This document shows, piece after piece, positions 32,911-42,381 of a stretch of 64,000 nt of DNA. A program made the position numbers and the translations under genes. The number at the start of each line of letters is the position of its first letter. The stretch's first letter is position 1. The notes beneath the pieces are model-generated. The model saw only the letters and a program-made list of their open reading frames with translations, did no database searches and was not told where the DNA came from. The stretch lies in the NCBI RefSeq assembly GCF_018736145.1, contig NZ_CP059997.1, positions 10,043,501 to 10,107,500 on the forward strand, read 5' to 3'. The stretch is from Amycolatopsis sp. CA-230715 (lineage in GTDB: Bacteria; Actinomycetota; Actinomycetes; Mycobacteriales; Pseudonocardiaceae).

Positions 32911-35589
32911 TTATTGGCCGGTGGTCACGGCGTGGACGTGGTCGAGGCCGTCGACGGCACGGGTTTCTTCGGTGACGTCGCCGAACCTACGAGCCAGTCG
33001 GGCTGCTCGGTGGTAGTGGCCTAGGGCTGCTTGTGGTTCGCCGAGGGCGTGGCATGCGGCGGCGAGGCGGTTGGTGGCCACGGCGAGCTGGGGTGGATTG
33101 TTCAGCCGGGTCAGGATGGCAACGGCACGCTCGGCGTGGTCCCGGGCCTGGTCGGGGTGACCAACGGTGAGCAGGACTTCGGCGTAGTCGCCGCGGCAGA
33201 TGGCCTCGCCGAAGTCATTGTCCAGCGTGGTCGCGTCGCGTACGGCTTTGTCGGCGGTAGCCTGGGCTTCGCTGTGGCGGCCGAGTTTGGCGAGCAGGAC
33301 GGCGTGATGTGCCGCGCTGAGAACCGCACCGTGGTGATCGCCTGCCCGTTCATGAGCTAGTCGCGCGCGTTGCACCGATGCGAGTGCGTCGTCGAAGAGC
33401 CCGAGTACTGATTGCGCATGGCTGAGATTGCCGTACGTTCGGCCGGCGAAGGTCGGGTCGTCAGTATTTTCTGTTAACGCGAGCGCTTGCTGGCAACACC
33501 TGATCGTCTCGCGATAGTCTCCCCGGATTCCACGCAGGACACCGAGCCTGGCCAACGCGTTGGCTTCGCCTTCCGGATCGTGTGCGTCGCGGGCGGTGCG
33601 GTATTGCTGTTCGGTACATGCCGTGGCTTGGTCGAAGTCTCCGGCGGCCCAGTGGGCGACGGCGAGATGGCGCAGGCTGCGTTGCAACGCATGGGGGTTC
33701 TCGAGGTGGTGCGCGGCGGTGGTTCCGGCTTGGGCGATGGTGAGGAAGTCGGCTCGGTGGCCACGGTCGAGCACGTAGGTGGCCATGTGGTCGGCGATCT
33801 GCCAGCAGTGGTCGTAACGCCCGCGGGCGAGGGCGTGTTCGGTGATCGTGACGAGGTTGGGCAACTCGACGGTGTGCCAGTGCTCATCGCCGCCCGCGCG
33901 GTAGTAGTCCAGAAGCCGGTCGAGCGCGCCGGTGGCGTTGTCGATCGCGGTGAGGCTGCGGGCGTGGTCGGCCAGCAGATCGTGGAACGCGTATCCGTCA
34001 CCGCTGGGCTGGCCCAGCAGGTTCGCGTCGAGCAAGTCTTCCAGCACACGCTCGGTGTCCGGTTCCGGCATGGCGGCCAGGGCGACCGCTGCGCGCGGGG
34101 TGATCAGGCTGCCGGGGTGCAATCCGAGCAGCCGGAACAGGCGCTGCTGGGTGCTGGTCAGCTCCCCGTAGGACAGCTGGAACACCGCGGCGACATCCCG
34201 CCCGCCGGTGCGGAGTTCGGCGAGCCGGTTCTGCTCGGAGGACAGCCGGTCGGTGAACTCGGCGGTGGACCATTGTGGACGGTGCCGGAGGCGAGCCGCG
34301 GCGATCCGAATCGCCAGCGGCAGATAACCACACAGTCTGCCCACTCCCTCGTCGGCGCGGCCGGAGACCGCGGTGAACAGAACCGCCGCCTGGTCGGCGG
34401 GCAGGACATCCAGCGACACCGGCACGGCACCGTCGATACCGGGAAGGCGGCGACGGCTGGTCACCAGAACCGCGACCGTCGCGCTGCCGGGCAATAGCGG
34501 CAGCACCTGGTCGTCGCTGGCGGCGTTGTCCAGCAACACCAGCAACGTCTGATCTGCCGTTCGTGCTCGCCACAGCGCAGCCCGAGCGTCGAGACCGTCG
34601 GGATGCTGCTGTGCCGGGAGACCCAGTTGGAGTAACAGAGATCCGAGCGCGGACTCGGGCGACAACGGTGTCCGCCCAGGGGTGTAGCTGTGCAGGTTGA
34701 CGAACAGCTGCCCGTCGGGAAATGCCGCTGCTACCCGGTTCGCGGCTCGGACTGCCATGGCTGTCTTCCCGACGCCCGCCATGCCGTCAATCACGACCGG
34801 CACCCCTCGACGTGCCGCCGTGAGCGCCTGCTCGATCTCGAGGTCGCGGCCGGTGAAATCGGGCACCTCGTACGGCAGATAGCACCGGCCGGCCCGGTTT
34901 CCCGCCGGGCCACGCAGGATCTCTCCGTGGACGGCCCGCAGCTGCGCGCCGGGCTCCACACCCAGCTCGTCGATCAACCGGCGCCGCACCCGGTCGTAGA
35001 CGCCCAACGCCTCCGCCTGCCGTCCACGCTGGTGCAGCGACCGCATCAGCAAGCCGGCGAGGTGCTCCCGCAACGGATACTCCGCGGCCAGCGCGGACAG
35101 CTCCGCGACGACATCCTCGCCCGCGGCCACCTCATCGGCCAGGCACAGCTCCCAGATCGACAGCCGCCGTTCCTCCAGGCATGCGGCGGTACCGGCGAGC
35201 GCGGCACTGCCGAGTCCGGCCAGCGCCGGGCCACGCCAGCAGGCCAGCGCCTGGCGGTACTCGCCGCGCCCGGCATGGTCTTCGAAAGTGCGCAGGTCCA
35301 ATACCGGCGGGCGCAGGACGAACCCAGTCCCGTCCGCGACGATGACGTCCGTGTCTGCTCCCGCGTCGATCAGGGTCCGGCGCAGCGCGGTGGTGAGGTT
35401 GCGTACCTGCCGCACGGCCGTGGCCGGAGGGTCGGCGTCCCACACGACATCGACCAACCGGGACACCGGTACTACCCGGCCAGCATCGAGCAGCAACGCG
35501 GCCAAGATCCGCTCCTGACGCGGCCCCGCCATCGTGATCGGCCGGTCCGCCGTGCGTGCCTGCACCGGACCCAGCACCCGAAACTCCAT
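32911..35589 (-). CDS. SARP-type regulator with NB-ARC and TPR domains (AfsR-like)
   Basis: 892 residues from the ATG at 35589 (MEFRVLGPV), preceded by GGGGA; the longer frame upstream is rejected. Order: OmpR-like winged helix (1-95, with RQERILAALLLDAGRVV), bacterial transcriptional activation domain (about 98-240), NB-ARC NTPase with Walker A GMAGVGKTA (269-277) and LLVLLDNAAS as Walker B, then TPR repeats to the C-terminus. AfsR-type SARPs activate antibiotic or secreted-peptide genes. The likely targets are nearby: the divergent small secreted gene at 35720, and possibly the deoxysugar operon. No serine kinase gene is seen. Confidence 0.9.
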   Translation of the reverse strand: MEFRVLGPVQARTADRPITMAGPRQERILAALLLDAGRVVPVSRLVDVVWDADPPATAVRQVRNLTTALRRTLIDAGADTDVIVADGTGFVLRPPVLDLRTFEDHAGRGEYRQALACWRGPALAGLGSAALAGTAACLEERRLSIWELCLADEVAAGEDVVAELSALAAEYPLREHLAGLLMRSLHQRGRQAEALGVYDRVRRRLIDELGVEPGAQLRAVHGEILRGPAGNRAGRCYLPYEVPDFTGRDLEIEQALTAARRGVPVVIDGMAGVGKTAMAVRAANRVAAAFPDGQLFVNLHSYTPGRTPLSPESALGSLLLQLGLPAQQHPDGLDARAALWRARTADQTLLVLLDNAASDDQVLPLLPGSATVAVLVTSRRRLPGIDGAVPVSLDVLPADQAAVLFTAVSGRADEGVGRLCGYLPLAIRIAAARLRHRPQWSTAEFTDRLSSEQNRLAELRTGGRDVAAVFQLSYGELTSTQQRLFRLLGLHPGSLITPRAAVALAAMPEPDTERVLEDLLDANLLGQPSGDGYAFHDLLADHARSLTAIDNATGALDRLLDYYRAGGDEHWHTVELPNLVTITEHALARGRYDHCWQIADHMATYVLDRGHRADFLTIAQAGTTAAHHLENPHALQRSLRHLAVAHWAAGDFDQATACTEQQYRTARDAHDPEGEANALARLGVLRGIRGDYRETIRCCQQALALTENTDDPTFAGRTYGNLSHAQSVLGLFDDALASVQRARLAHERAGDHHGAVLSAAHHAVLLAKLGRHSEAQATADKAVRDATTLDNDFGEAICRGDYAEVLLTVGHPDQARDHAERAVAILTRLNNPPQLAVATNRLAAACHALGEPQAALGHYHRAARLARRFGDVTEETRAVDGLDHVHAVTTGQ

Positions 35590-35719
35590 GGCCCGTCCCC
35601 TGTCAGCACACCGCGGCAGCCAGTGCACCCATGATGCACCGCCGGTGCACAGCGGGTCGAGCCTGACAGTCGACACGGAATTCGTCGGCGTCACCCGGAA
35701 AAATGAAGGAGCCTTCCCC

Positions 35720-35971
35720 GTGTACCGCATGTCAACGGCCGCGAAATCGAGGGCCAGCCGCACCACGCTCATTCTCACCGCCGGCCTGTTCATTGCCGGG
35801 GCCGGTCTCGCCACAGCCACCGAAACAGCTCCCGCAGCACCGACCGCACCCCCGGCAGCGACGAATCCGGCTCACCGTGGCGCCCGCACCGCGACGATCG
35901 CCTGTCTCGTCGACGCCGACCAGAATTGGACCTACGACTACTGCCTAAACCAGCCCGGTCCACCGGAATGA
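35720..35971 (+). CDS. Small secreted protein divergent from the SARP gene
   Basis: 83 residues from a GTG at 35720 with AAGGAG 8 bases upstream. A signal peptide (RTTLILTAGLFIAGAGLATA) closely resembles that of the 32024 protein. After a Thr/Pro/Ala linker comes ACLVDADQNWTYDYCLNQPG and the stop. The ACLVDAD start is like KCFVNQD and TCIVNTD in the SH3-like set, but the TGPG-GQG-WGG core is absent. It is either a shortened relative or a small cyclic peptide with one disulfide. Its promoter faces the SARP start across 130 bp. Confidence 0.6.
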   Translation: MYRMSTAAKSRASRTTLILTAGLFIAGAGLATATETAPAAPTAPPAATNPAHRGARTATIACLVDADQNWTYDYCLNQPGPPE

Positions 35972-36233
35972 CCGTTCCGGGTCTCGCGCACCCCCGGATG
36001 GCACCCGCCGTACGAGCGCTGCGCATGTGCGCTGGTCGACAGCGATCACAGCGGCGGAATCCTTCGGGAACTGCGGTTCGGCTGTGCACACGATGTCGGC
36101 CTCGAGCAGGTGGCGGGCCGGTGACCGGGATGTGGCCGTGCGCGCGGCGTCCGCGTCGGTACACGCGCGGTCGAACAGCCGGTATGCCGCACCCGCTTCG
36201 ACCGCCGCCAGCCTGGCCGTAGCATCTGCCCGC

Positions 36234-36791
36234 GTGACTGACGAGAACGACGCACACGCGCTCACGCGGTGGACCATCCACGGCGAGCGACTCGTTGACG
36301 ACACACGTCGTGATCGGGTGAGCATCGCCTCGGTCGAACTACCCGACGGTGTGAGGTTCGAGCAGTGGGTGTTCCGCATCCGTAAAGCCGCGATGATGGC
36401 GGTTCTCGACGACCACGACCGGGTGCTCATGTTGTGGCGGCACCGGTTCATCATCGATCGTTGGGTGTGGGAGTTGCCGGGCGGCTATGTCAACCCGGAC
36501 GAGGATCCCGCGGTGACCGCGGCGCGTGAAGTGGAGGAAGAGACCGGGTGGCGCCCGCTTGAGGTCGAGTCGCTCGGTTCCCTGCAGCCGATCGTCGGCA
36601 GCGCCGACGCCGAGAATCTGTTGTACGTGGCCCGGCGGTCGGCCTACATCGGTGAACCCGCGGACATCAACGAGGCGGAGCGGGTCGCGTGGATCCCGCT
36701 GGACTCGGTCCGGGACCGCATTACCCAGGGCGAGATTGTCGGCGCGGCATCGCAGGTCGCGCTCCTGCACATCCTCGCGTTCTACCGCTGA
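36234..36791 (+). CDS. NUDIX hydrolase
   Basis: 185 residues from a GTG at 36234. The Nudix box is intact: GGYVNPDEDPAVTAAREVEE followed by ETG, with the REVEEETG core that binds Mg2+ and catalyses pyrophosphate hydrolysis. Surrounding features (RVLMLWRHRFIIDRWVWELPGG and LQPIVGSAD) resemble ADP-ribose or nucleotide-sugar pyrophosphatases. It lies convergent with the XRE gene, 5 bp apart. It might act on nucleotide sugars made nearby, but this is inference. Confidence 0.85.
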   Translation: MTDENDAHALTRWTIHGERLVDDTRRDRVSIASVELPDGVRFEQWVFRIRKAAMMAVLDDHDRVLMLWRHRFIIDRWVWELPGGYVNPDEDPAVTAAREVEEETGWRPLEVESLGSLQPIVGSADAENLLYVARRSAYIGEPADINEAERVAWIPLDSVRDRITQGEIVGAASQVALLHILAFYR

Positions 36792-36795
36792 GCCG

Positions 36796-38277
36796 TTACC
36801 CCGGGGTGGGCACACCGACGGCTCTCATCTCCGCGTAGACCGCGCGAACCCGGCGGTCGGAGCGGACCGGGGCGAGGCGCCGGGCAACGTCAGCCAGATA
36901 GGCACTGCCGCGGACCGACCGGACGCGCTGGCACATCCGCACGGCTGTGGTCGCCTCGGCGCACGCTTCGTCGACGTGGCCCTGTCCGGCCAGGATGGAC
37001 GCGAGGAGGGCGGTGTTGAACAGGCGCCCCCGGTCGTACCCGTCGCTCATGCCCAGCGACCGCCGGGCGAACTGCTCGGCTTCGGGCAGGTGGCCGAGGT
37101 CGCGGAGGGTATGCGCGAACTTCGCGGACAGGTAGGCGCTGTCGAAATAGCTCAGCCACTGGGGCCCGCCGCCGGGTGTGAATCGTTCGAAAGCGCGTTC
37201 GGCCTCACGCAGTGCTGCGAAGCACGCCGGTGTGTTGCTTTTGAGGGCGTGGCCGTGCGCCTCGAGGACCGCGGCCTCCGCGTGCAGCGCGGCCAGGCCC
37301 GACCGTGTCGCTGTTCGCCTGGCGGCGAGTGCCATGTCGAGGGCGGTGTCGCGGGCGGTGACGCGCGATGTGTCGGACGGTGTGTGGTCGGCCAGGGCCG
37401 CGGTGAACGCCGCATGATGCGACATGGCGGCGAGCATCTCGGCCTCGAGCGCATCGTCGCCGGCGTCCTGCGAGAGCGTCAACGCGTCTGCTAGGTACCG
37501 CTGTCCGCGTGCGGTGTCGCCGACGTCGTACGCGCTCCAGCCGGCGACCTGGTGCAGTTCGGCGGCGGCGGCGAACAGTTCCTCGCGCGCGGCGGCAGTT
37601 CCGCTGGGGTCGTTGAGCATGGGTGTCACGCTCGAGGTCAGATAGCTGGTGATCGAGGTCGTTCCGCGGCTGTGCCCGCCACCAAACCGGTTGTCGAGCT
37701 GCCGGAATGTCTCGGTCATGTGGCGGACGATCTCGGCGTCGGTGCTTCTCGGTTTGACGACCGTCGTGGCCGTCGCTGGGGTTGCGAGCAGGGACGCGCC
37801 GATCGCGGTGACGCCGGCGCGTGCGGTCTTGAAGAACTGTCGCCGTTGCACGTCGTCGAGGCTAGCCTCGGCTGCCGAGTACGCCGATTCGTTCGATGTA
37901 TGGAAAACGGGGAACCACAGCAGGTCGGTCGGCACGTGCAGTGCCGTTGCCCATCGCTGGAGTTTGTACAGGTCTCCCGGCGCGCGAGCGCCGGGTGCTT
38001 CCAGGCGGCTCACCTGGGCCTGGGTGAGGCCGATCCAGAGGCCGAGCCTGGCCTGGGAGACGTGGGGTTTGTGTTCGTGGCGGTAGGCCGCGAAGAGCTG
38101 ACCGAAATGGCGGGCCGTGAGTGCGGCGCGGATGCTATCGGCGTGCCAGAAGGTCGCGGGCTGCGGCTGCGCCGCGTCGGAGATCAGTCGACGGGTACAG
38201 CCGCGGCAGTGCTCGCTCTTGCGGTCGCGGGCCAAGCGGGCGCCACAAGCGTCACACGTTCGCGCCGCTCCCGGCAT
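36796..38277 (-). CDS. XRE-family regulator with zinc knuckle and TPR-like domain
   Basis: 493 residues from the ATG at 38277. A short Cys4 knuckle comes first (CDACGARLARDRKSEHCRGC), then a helix-turn-helix (SQARLGLWIGLTQAQVSRLE) and about 350 helical residues with tetratricopeptide-like periodicity. This layout is common in actinomycete regulators of secondary metabolism. A Thr/Val-rich stretch (GVTAIGASLLATPATATTVV) after the HTH is a linker also seen in this family. Targets are unknown; candidates are the membrane protein and deoxysugar genes transcribed away from it. Confidence 0.8.
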   Translation of the reverse strand: MPGAARTCDACGARLARDRKSEHCRGCTRRLISDAAQPQPATFWHADSIRAALTARHFGQLFAAYRHEHKPHVSQARLGLWIGLTQAQVSRLEAPGARAPGDLYKLQRWATALHVPTDLLWFPVFHTSNESAYSAAEASLDDVQRRQFFKTARAGVTAIGASLLATPATATTVVKPRSTDAEIVRHMTETFRQLDNRFGGGHSRGTTSITSYLTSSVTPMLNDPSGTAAAREELFAAAAELHQVAGWSAYDVGDTARGQRYLADALTLSQDAGDDALEAEMLAAMSHHAAFTAALADHTPSDTSRVTARDTALDMALAARRTATRSGLAALHAEAAVLEAHGHALKSNTPACFAALREAERAFERFTPGGGPQWLSYFDSAYLSAKFAHTLRDLGHLPEAEQFARRSLGMSDGYDRGRLFNTALLASILAGQGHVDEACAEATTAVRMCQRVRSVRGSAYLADVARRLAPVRSDRRVRAVYAEMRAVGVPTPG

Positions 38278-38518
38278 CCCGATCACCCCTCGCTCACCGT
38301 TCGCGCCGCAGTGTAGGCGGTTCAGCACCCCCTGTCATGACCGTCATACGGCTCATGTATGGAATCCGGCGTCGCGTCGCACGTGCTGCTCGAAACCCAT
38401 ACGTCGTTGTCGTTGTCCGCCCGCCAGCATCGATAGACGCTCTGGGCATGCATCAGGTAGCGCACAGCGATCACCGCACCTCACGCGGAGCGCCGATCAG
38501 GTCGAGGCGGTCCGCGTC

Positions 38519-39133
38519 GTGAGCGCCGGGACGTGTGCGGTGTACCTGGTGATGGTCCTTGCCGCGGGCGCTGCCGTGGTGTTCGCGGTGCTCCCCTACC
38601 TGCGGCGCGTTCGGCGTGATCACCCTCGCTTCCTCGACGCCGATCAGCCTGGAACGCACCGTGGCGGCGGGACAGCGGCGGGCATGGCCGGGGGTCTCCA
38701 TGAGTTCGTGGCGGGAGCGGGGGTTGAGCCTCCGGGCCCCTCGCGCCCGCCACGGTCCACCGGTGCTGCCGCGTGTCACAGGGTGGCCGCGACCGGGCAC
38801 ATGTTCGCCCGTGCGGGAGCGTCTGTGTCCGGCCGTGATCGTGTTCTCGTGTGGCGTGCGCTCACCGGACACATTCGCCCACTGCGCGTCGCGTATTGGT
38901 GGGCGACGGCGTTTAGAACGTTCTTCACCCTGGCGTGCTTGTTTTTTATCGCGTCACTCATCGCGATCCTCGGTGACTACTCGCGGGCCATTTTGATCGC
39001 GACCCTGTCGGCGAGTGCCGTCCTGATGGGACTTCCTGCGATCACCCTGCATCGTGTTGCGTGGCAGGCACTCAACGTCTCCGTCGGCGCGTACGTGGTC
39101 GCTCGTGACGGTGAGTCCGATGCCGCCCAGTGA
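38519..39133 (+). CDS. Membrane protein, unknown function
   Basis: 204 residues from a GTG at 38519 (VSAGTCAVYLVMVLAAG). Three hydrophobic segments: residues 6-25, about 130-150 (TFFTLACLFFIASLIAILG) and 155-172. The region between the first and second is long, Gly/Pro-rich and poorly structured, so the middle may be damaged or misread. No family is recognised. It lies between the XRE regulator and the deoxysugar operon, about 85 bp before the next ORF. Confidence 0.5.
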   Translation: MSAGTCAVYLVMVLAAGAAVVFAVLPYLRRVRRDHPRFLDADQPGTHRGGGTAAGMAGGLHEFVAGAGVEPPGPSRPPRSTGAAACHRVAATGHMFARAGASVSGRDRVLVWRALTGHIRPLRVAYWWATAFRTFFTLACLFFIASLIAILGDYSRAILIATLSASAVLMGLPAITLHRVAWQALNVSVGAYVVARDGESDAAQ

Positions 39134-39217
39134 CCACGCTCTCAAGAAAAGGATCGAACGCTCCATTCGCGATGGTGACGCACCGGTGCCATCGGTGACC
39201 TATTTTGCGGAGGGATC

Positions 39218-39499
39218 ATGACTATCAGGTTCGCGGATTTCGTCGGGTTTATCCGGCGTTCATCCGCATGCTCTTCCACCGCGGGGCGTCATGCCCTCAG
39301 CGGCGACCGCGCTGGCTGCCGACGATCACCGTGCCGTGGTGTCGTCGCGACGCTGACCGTCCCGTCCCCGCTCGTGGCGCCGATCGACGGCCACTACCGC
39401 GGGCCGCTCGCCGACGACGACGTCCCGTGCGGCGTGGCGGAGGCGGCAACGTCCATGGTAGGTCGCGGTGGCCTCCCCTGGCCTGGAGCGAGCTTGTGA
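39218..39499 (+). CDS. Small hypothetical protein preceding the deoxysugar genes
   Basis: 93 residues from an ATG with a strong GGAGGG 4 bases upstream. The second half (VVATLTVPSPLVAPIDGHYR, then GPLADDDVPCGVAEAATS) has GC-rich third positions and looks coding; the first half is less convincing and may include a frameshift. Four cysteines. No family is recognised. Its stop lies 40 bp before the RmlC-like gene, so it could be the first gene of the sugar operon. Confidence 0.4.
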   Translation: MTIRFADFVGFIRRSSACSSTAGRHALSGDRAGCRRSPCRGVVATLTVPSPLVAPIDGHYRGPLADDDVPCGVAEAATSMVGRGGLPWPGASL

Positions 39500-39539
39500 T
39501 CTCGCAGCTCCTCGAGCCCGCCTTCGGCGGGAAATCCTG

Positions 39540-40166
39540 ATGGGCTCCCGCAGCAGACGCGCTCGCTCGGCCGAAGCGCTATCCATCGCAGGGGCATGGC
39601 GTATCGAGTCGACGGTCCACCGCGATCCGCGCGGCGGTATCCGCGAGTGGTATCGGGAAAGCGATCTGCACGAGTCTTTCGCTGGGTGTTTGCGGCCGCG
39701 GCAGGCGACCTGTTCGATCAACCATCGCGGTGCGTTGCGCGGCATCAGCGTGTCGGCTGGTCAGGTCAAGCAGGTGACCTGTGTCGCGGGCGAAATTCTC
39801 GATGTCGTCGTCGATGTCCGAATAGGGTCGCCGACCTTCGGGCAATGGGTCATGGAGCATTTGGACGCCACTTGCGGGGTGAGTGTCCACATTGGAGCCG
39901 GGCTCGGGCACGCGTTTCTCGCTCTCACCGAGGGTGCTGTGTTGACGTATCTGCTCTCCTCCGAACACGACCCTCACCGCGAAGTACGAGTGAACCCGCG
40001 CGACCCAGAGATCGCGATCGCGTGGCCGGAGGACGTCGAGCCGATCCTGTCTCCTCGCGACGCCGCAGCGCCGACCTTGCGCCGCTGCGCACAGGCCGGA
40101 CTGCTGCCCACCCACACCACCGTCCCCGTGCTCGAACCCCGCCAGCGCCCTCCTGACATCGACTAA
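39540..40166 (+). CDS. RmlC-like dTDP-sugar epimerase family protein lacking the usual catalytic His
   Basis: 208 residues from the ATG at 39540. The cupin fold of dTDP-4-keto-6-deoxyhexose 3,5-epimerases is clear: HRDPRGGIREWYRESDL, CSINHRGALRG, GEILDVVVDVRIGSPTFGQW, HIGAGLGHAFLAL and EIAIAWPE. In active RmlC the RGxH motif supplies the base histidine and a tyrosine in the S/T-x-Y-x-P segment is the acid. Here these read RGIS and SSEHDPH. Both exchanges suggest an altered, partial or absent epimerase activity. It is the first enzyme gene of the deoxysugar operon. Confidence 0.75.
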   Translation: MGSRSRRARSAEALSIAGAWRIESTVHRDPRGGIREWYRESDLHESFAGCLRPRQATCSINHRGALRGISVSAGQVKQVTCVAGEILDVVVDVRIGSPTFGQWVMEHLDATCGVSVHIGAGLGHAFLALTEGAVLTYLLSSEHDPHREVRVNPRDPEIAIAWPEDVEPILSPRDAAAPTLRRCAQAGLLPTHTTVPVLEPRQRPPDID

Positions 40167-40201
40167 CTGCTCTCCCGCGAGCTGGACAGATTGGACCGAT
40201 C

Positions 40202-41209
40202 ATGATGCACACTGTGCTCGTCACCGGCGGAGCCGGGTTCATCGGCTCGCACCTGGTGGACCTGCTCATCGCCGCGGACGACGTCGCCGAGGTGACCGTG
40301 CTCGACGCCCTCACCTACGCTGGCGACCGGCGCAACCTCGCCGGCGCGCAGGGAAGCCCGAAATTCCGTTTTGTCCACGGCGACGTGTGCAACAGCGCCG
40401 TGGTCAACGAGCTGATGCCGGGGCATTCCGCCGTCATCCACGCTGCCGCGGAGTCCCATGTGGACCGCTCGCTGCGAGATGTCGGCAATTCCGTGTCGAC
40501 CAACGTCGTCGGCACGCAGACTGTTCTCGACGCCGCGATGCGGTGCGGGGTCCGGAAGTTCGTGCAGGTTTCCACCGACGAGGTCTACGGGTCCCTGACC
40601 ACCGGGTGCGCACGCGAAACCGATCCGCTGAACCCGACTGTGCCGTATGCGGCCAGCAAGGCCGCGGCCGAACTCATCGCTCGTTCCTACCACGTCAGCT
40701 TCGATGTCCCGGTCTGCATTACCCGCAGTTCTAACAACTTCGGGCCGCGCCAGCATCCGGAGAAGCTGATTCCCCTGTTCCTGCGCACGTTGCTGTCCGG
40801 CAAGCAAGTCCCCGTGTACGGGCACGGGCAGCACATGCGGAGCTGGCTGCATGTCCAGGACAACTGCCGCGCCATCGAGTTGGTGCTGCGCCGCGGAATT
40901 CCCGGCGAAATCTACAACATCGGCGGTGGCACCGACCTGAACACTCTCGAGCTGACCGGGCATCTCATGCGCATGCTGGGCGCCAGCGCGGGCGCTGTGT
41001 CCTACGTGCCCGACCGTGCCGCCAACGACATGCGCTACGCGATGGACTGGTCGAAGATCGCCGACCTCGGGTTCCGGCCCCAGCGGGACTTCGCCGACGG
41101 CCTGGCCGAAACCGTGGCCTGGTACCGCCAGTACACCGACCGCTGGCCGCTGGCTCCTCTTCCTGTCCCTGCTGCGGTCGGCAGCGATGCCGAGGCGGTC
41201 GGCGCATGA
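40202..41209 (+). CDS. rmlB: dTDP-glucose 4,6-dehydratase
   Basis: 335 residues; two adjacent ATGs are possible. It is an extended short-chain dehydrogenase with NAD site TGGAGFIGSH, DALTYAGDRRNL, the AESHVDRS loop typical of RmlB, STDEVYG and the catalytic YAASK pair. It should convert dTDP-glucose to dTDP-4-keto-6-deoxyglucose, the entry to all 6-deoxysugars made here. No RmlA homologue is in the window, so dTDP-glucose must come from elsewhere. The stop overlaps the aminotransferase ATG. Confidence 0.92.
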   Translation: MMHTVLVTGGAGFIGSHLVDLLIAADDVAEVTVLDALTYAGDRRNLAGAQGSPKFRFVHGDVCNSAVVNELMPGHSAVIHAAAESHVDRSLRDVGNSVSTNVVGTQTVLDAAMRCGVRKFVQVSTDEVYGSLTTGCARETDPLNPTVPYAASKAAAELIARSYHVSFDVPVCITRSSNNFGPRQHPEKLIPLFLRTLLSGKQVPVYGHGQHMRSWLHVQDNCRAIELVLRRGIPGEIYNIGGGTDLNTLELTGHLMRMLGASAGAVSYVPDRAANDMRYAMDWSKIADLGFRPQRDFADGLAETVAWYRQYTDRWPLAPLPVPAAVGSDAEAVGA

Positions 41210-42381
41210 CCACCGTGGTGACCGCGCCCACAGGCGTGCACGCCAACGCGCGCCCCTACCTCTACGGCACCGAACTTGACGCGATCGCCCGCGCTCTGGA
41301 ACACGGGCAGTACGGCCACGGGCCCGAAACGGAGACGTTCGAACGCAACCTCGCCGCCTACCTCGGTGTGCCCGACATCGTCGCCGTCGGCACCGGCACC
41401 GCGGCACTGCACCTGGCCCTGCACGTCGCCGGAGTCGGGCCTGGCGACGAGGTGATCGTGCCCAGCCTGACCTTCTGCGCCAGCGTGCACGCCATCCGCG
41501 CCACCGGCGCAGTCCCGCGGTTCGTCGACGTCGACCCCGCCACCCTCTGCGTCACCCCCGCCCAGATCCAGCACGCGCTCACTCCGGCGACCCGTGCCGT
41601 GATGCCCGTGCTCTACGGCGGCCGCGCGGTCGACCTCGGCGACACCCGCAGGCTACTCGATCAGCGTGGGATCGTGGTCGTCGAAGACGCCGCCCACGCC
41701 TTCGGCTCCCGCACCGCAACCGTCCGGGTCGGCGCCACCGGGGTGTTGACGTGCTTTTCCTTCGACGCCATCAAATCCCTCACCTGCGGTGACGGTGGCG
41801 CCGTCGTCCCGCGCACCACCGCCGACGCCACAGCGCTGCGCCAAGCCCGGCTGCTCGGCATGACCACCGCGCCCCAGCACCACGGCGCCGCCGCGAACTA
41901 CACCGTGGCAGGGCTCGGATTGCGCTACCACCTATCCACGCTGAACGCTGCGATCGGGCAGGCTCAACTCGACCGGTTCCCCGAGATGGAACAGCGGCGG
42001 CGCGATCTCTGGCGGACCTACCGGCGCGCGCTGCACAGCCTCACGGACGTGGTAATGATCGACCTCGATGTCGAGCGCACGGTGCCGTTCAACTGCGTTG
42101 TCCGCGTCCCCGCTCGCCACCGCGACACCGTCCACGCCGCACTACGGGCGCAAGGCATCGCGGTCGGGGTGCACTACCCGCCCAACCACCAGCAACCCGC
42201 GTTCCAGCGCTGGACACGACCGCTGCCCGCCACCGACACGCTTGGAGCCGAGATCCTCAGCCTCCCCTTCCACCCCGACTTGACCGCCGACGACATCCAC
42301 ATCGTCGCCGACGCGCTCCAGCACGCCCTCGCCACCAGCGCAGCGAGCGCACCGGCCGGGCTGCAGGACAGCCACCCGTGA
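41206..42381 (+). CDS. DegT/DnrJ/EryC1-family sugar aminotransferase
   Basis: 391 residues from an ATG overlapping the rmlB stop by 4 bases. Features of PLP-dependent sugar aminotransferases: GTGTAALHLAL for the phosphate contact, VVVEDAAHAFGS with the PLP-binding Asp, and the Schiff-base lysine in FSFDAIKSLTCGDGG. It should place an amino group at C3 or C4 of the dTDP-4-keto-6-deoxy sugar (or its 3-keto isomer). The following formyltransferase indicates that this amino group is then N-formylated. Confidence 0.88.
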   Translation: MTTVVTAPTGVHANARPYLYGTELDAIARALEHGQYGHGPETETFERNLAAYLGVPDIVAVGTGTAALHLALHVAGVGPGDEVIVPSLTFCASVHAIRATGAVPRFVDVDPATLCVTPAQIQHALTPATRAVMPVLYGGRAVDLGDTRRLLDQRGIVVVEDAAHAFGSRTATVRVGATGVLTCFSFDAIKSLTCGDGGAVVPRTTADATALRQARLLGMTTAPQHHGAAANYTVAGLGLRYHLSTLNAAIGQAQLDRFPEMEQRRRDLWRTYRRALHSLTDVVMIDLDVERTVPFNCVVRVPARHRDTVHAALRAQGIAVGVHYPPNHQQPAFQRWTRPLPATDTLGAEILSLPFHPDLTADDIHIVADALQHALATSAASAPAGLQDSHP

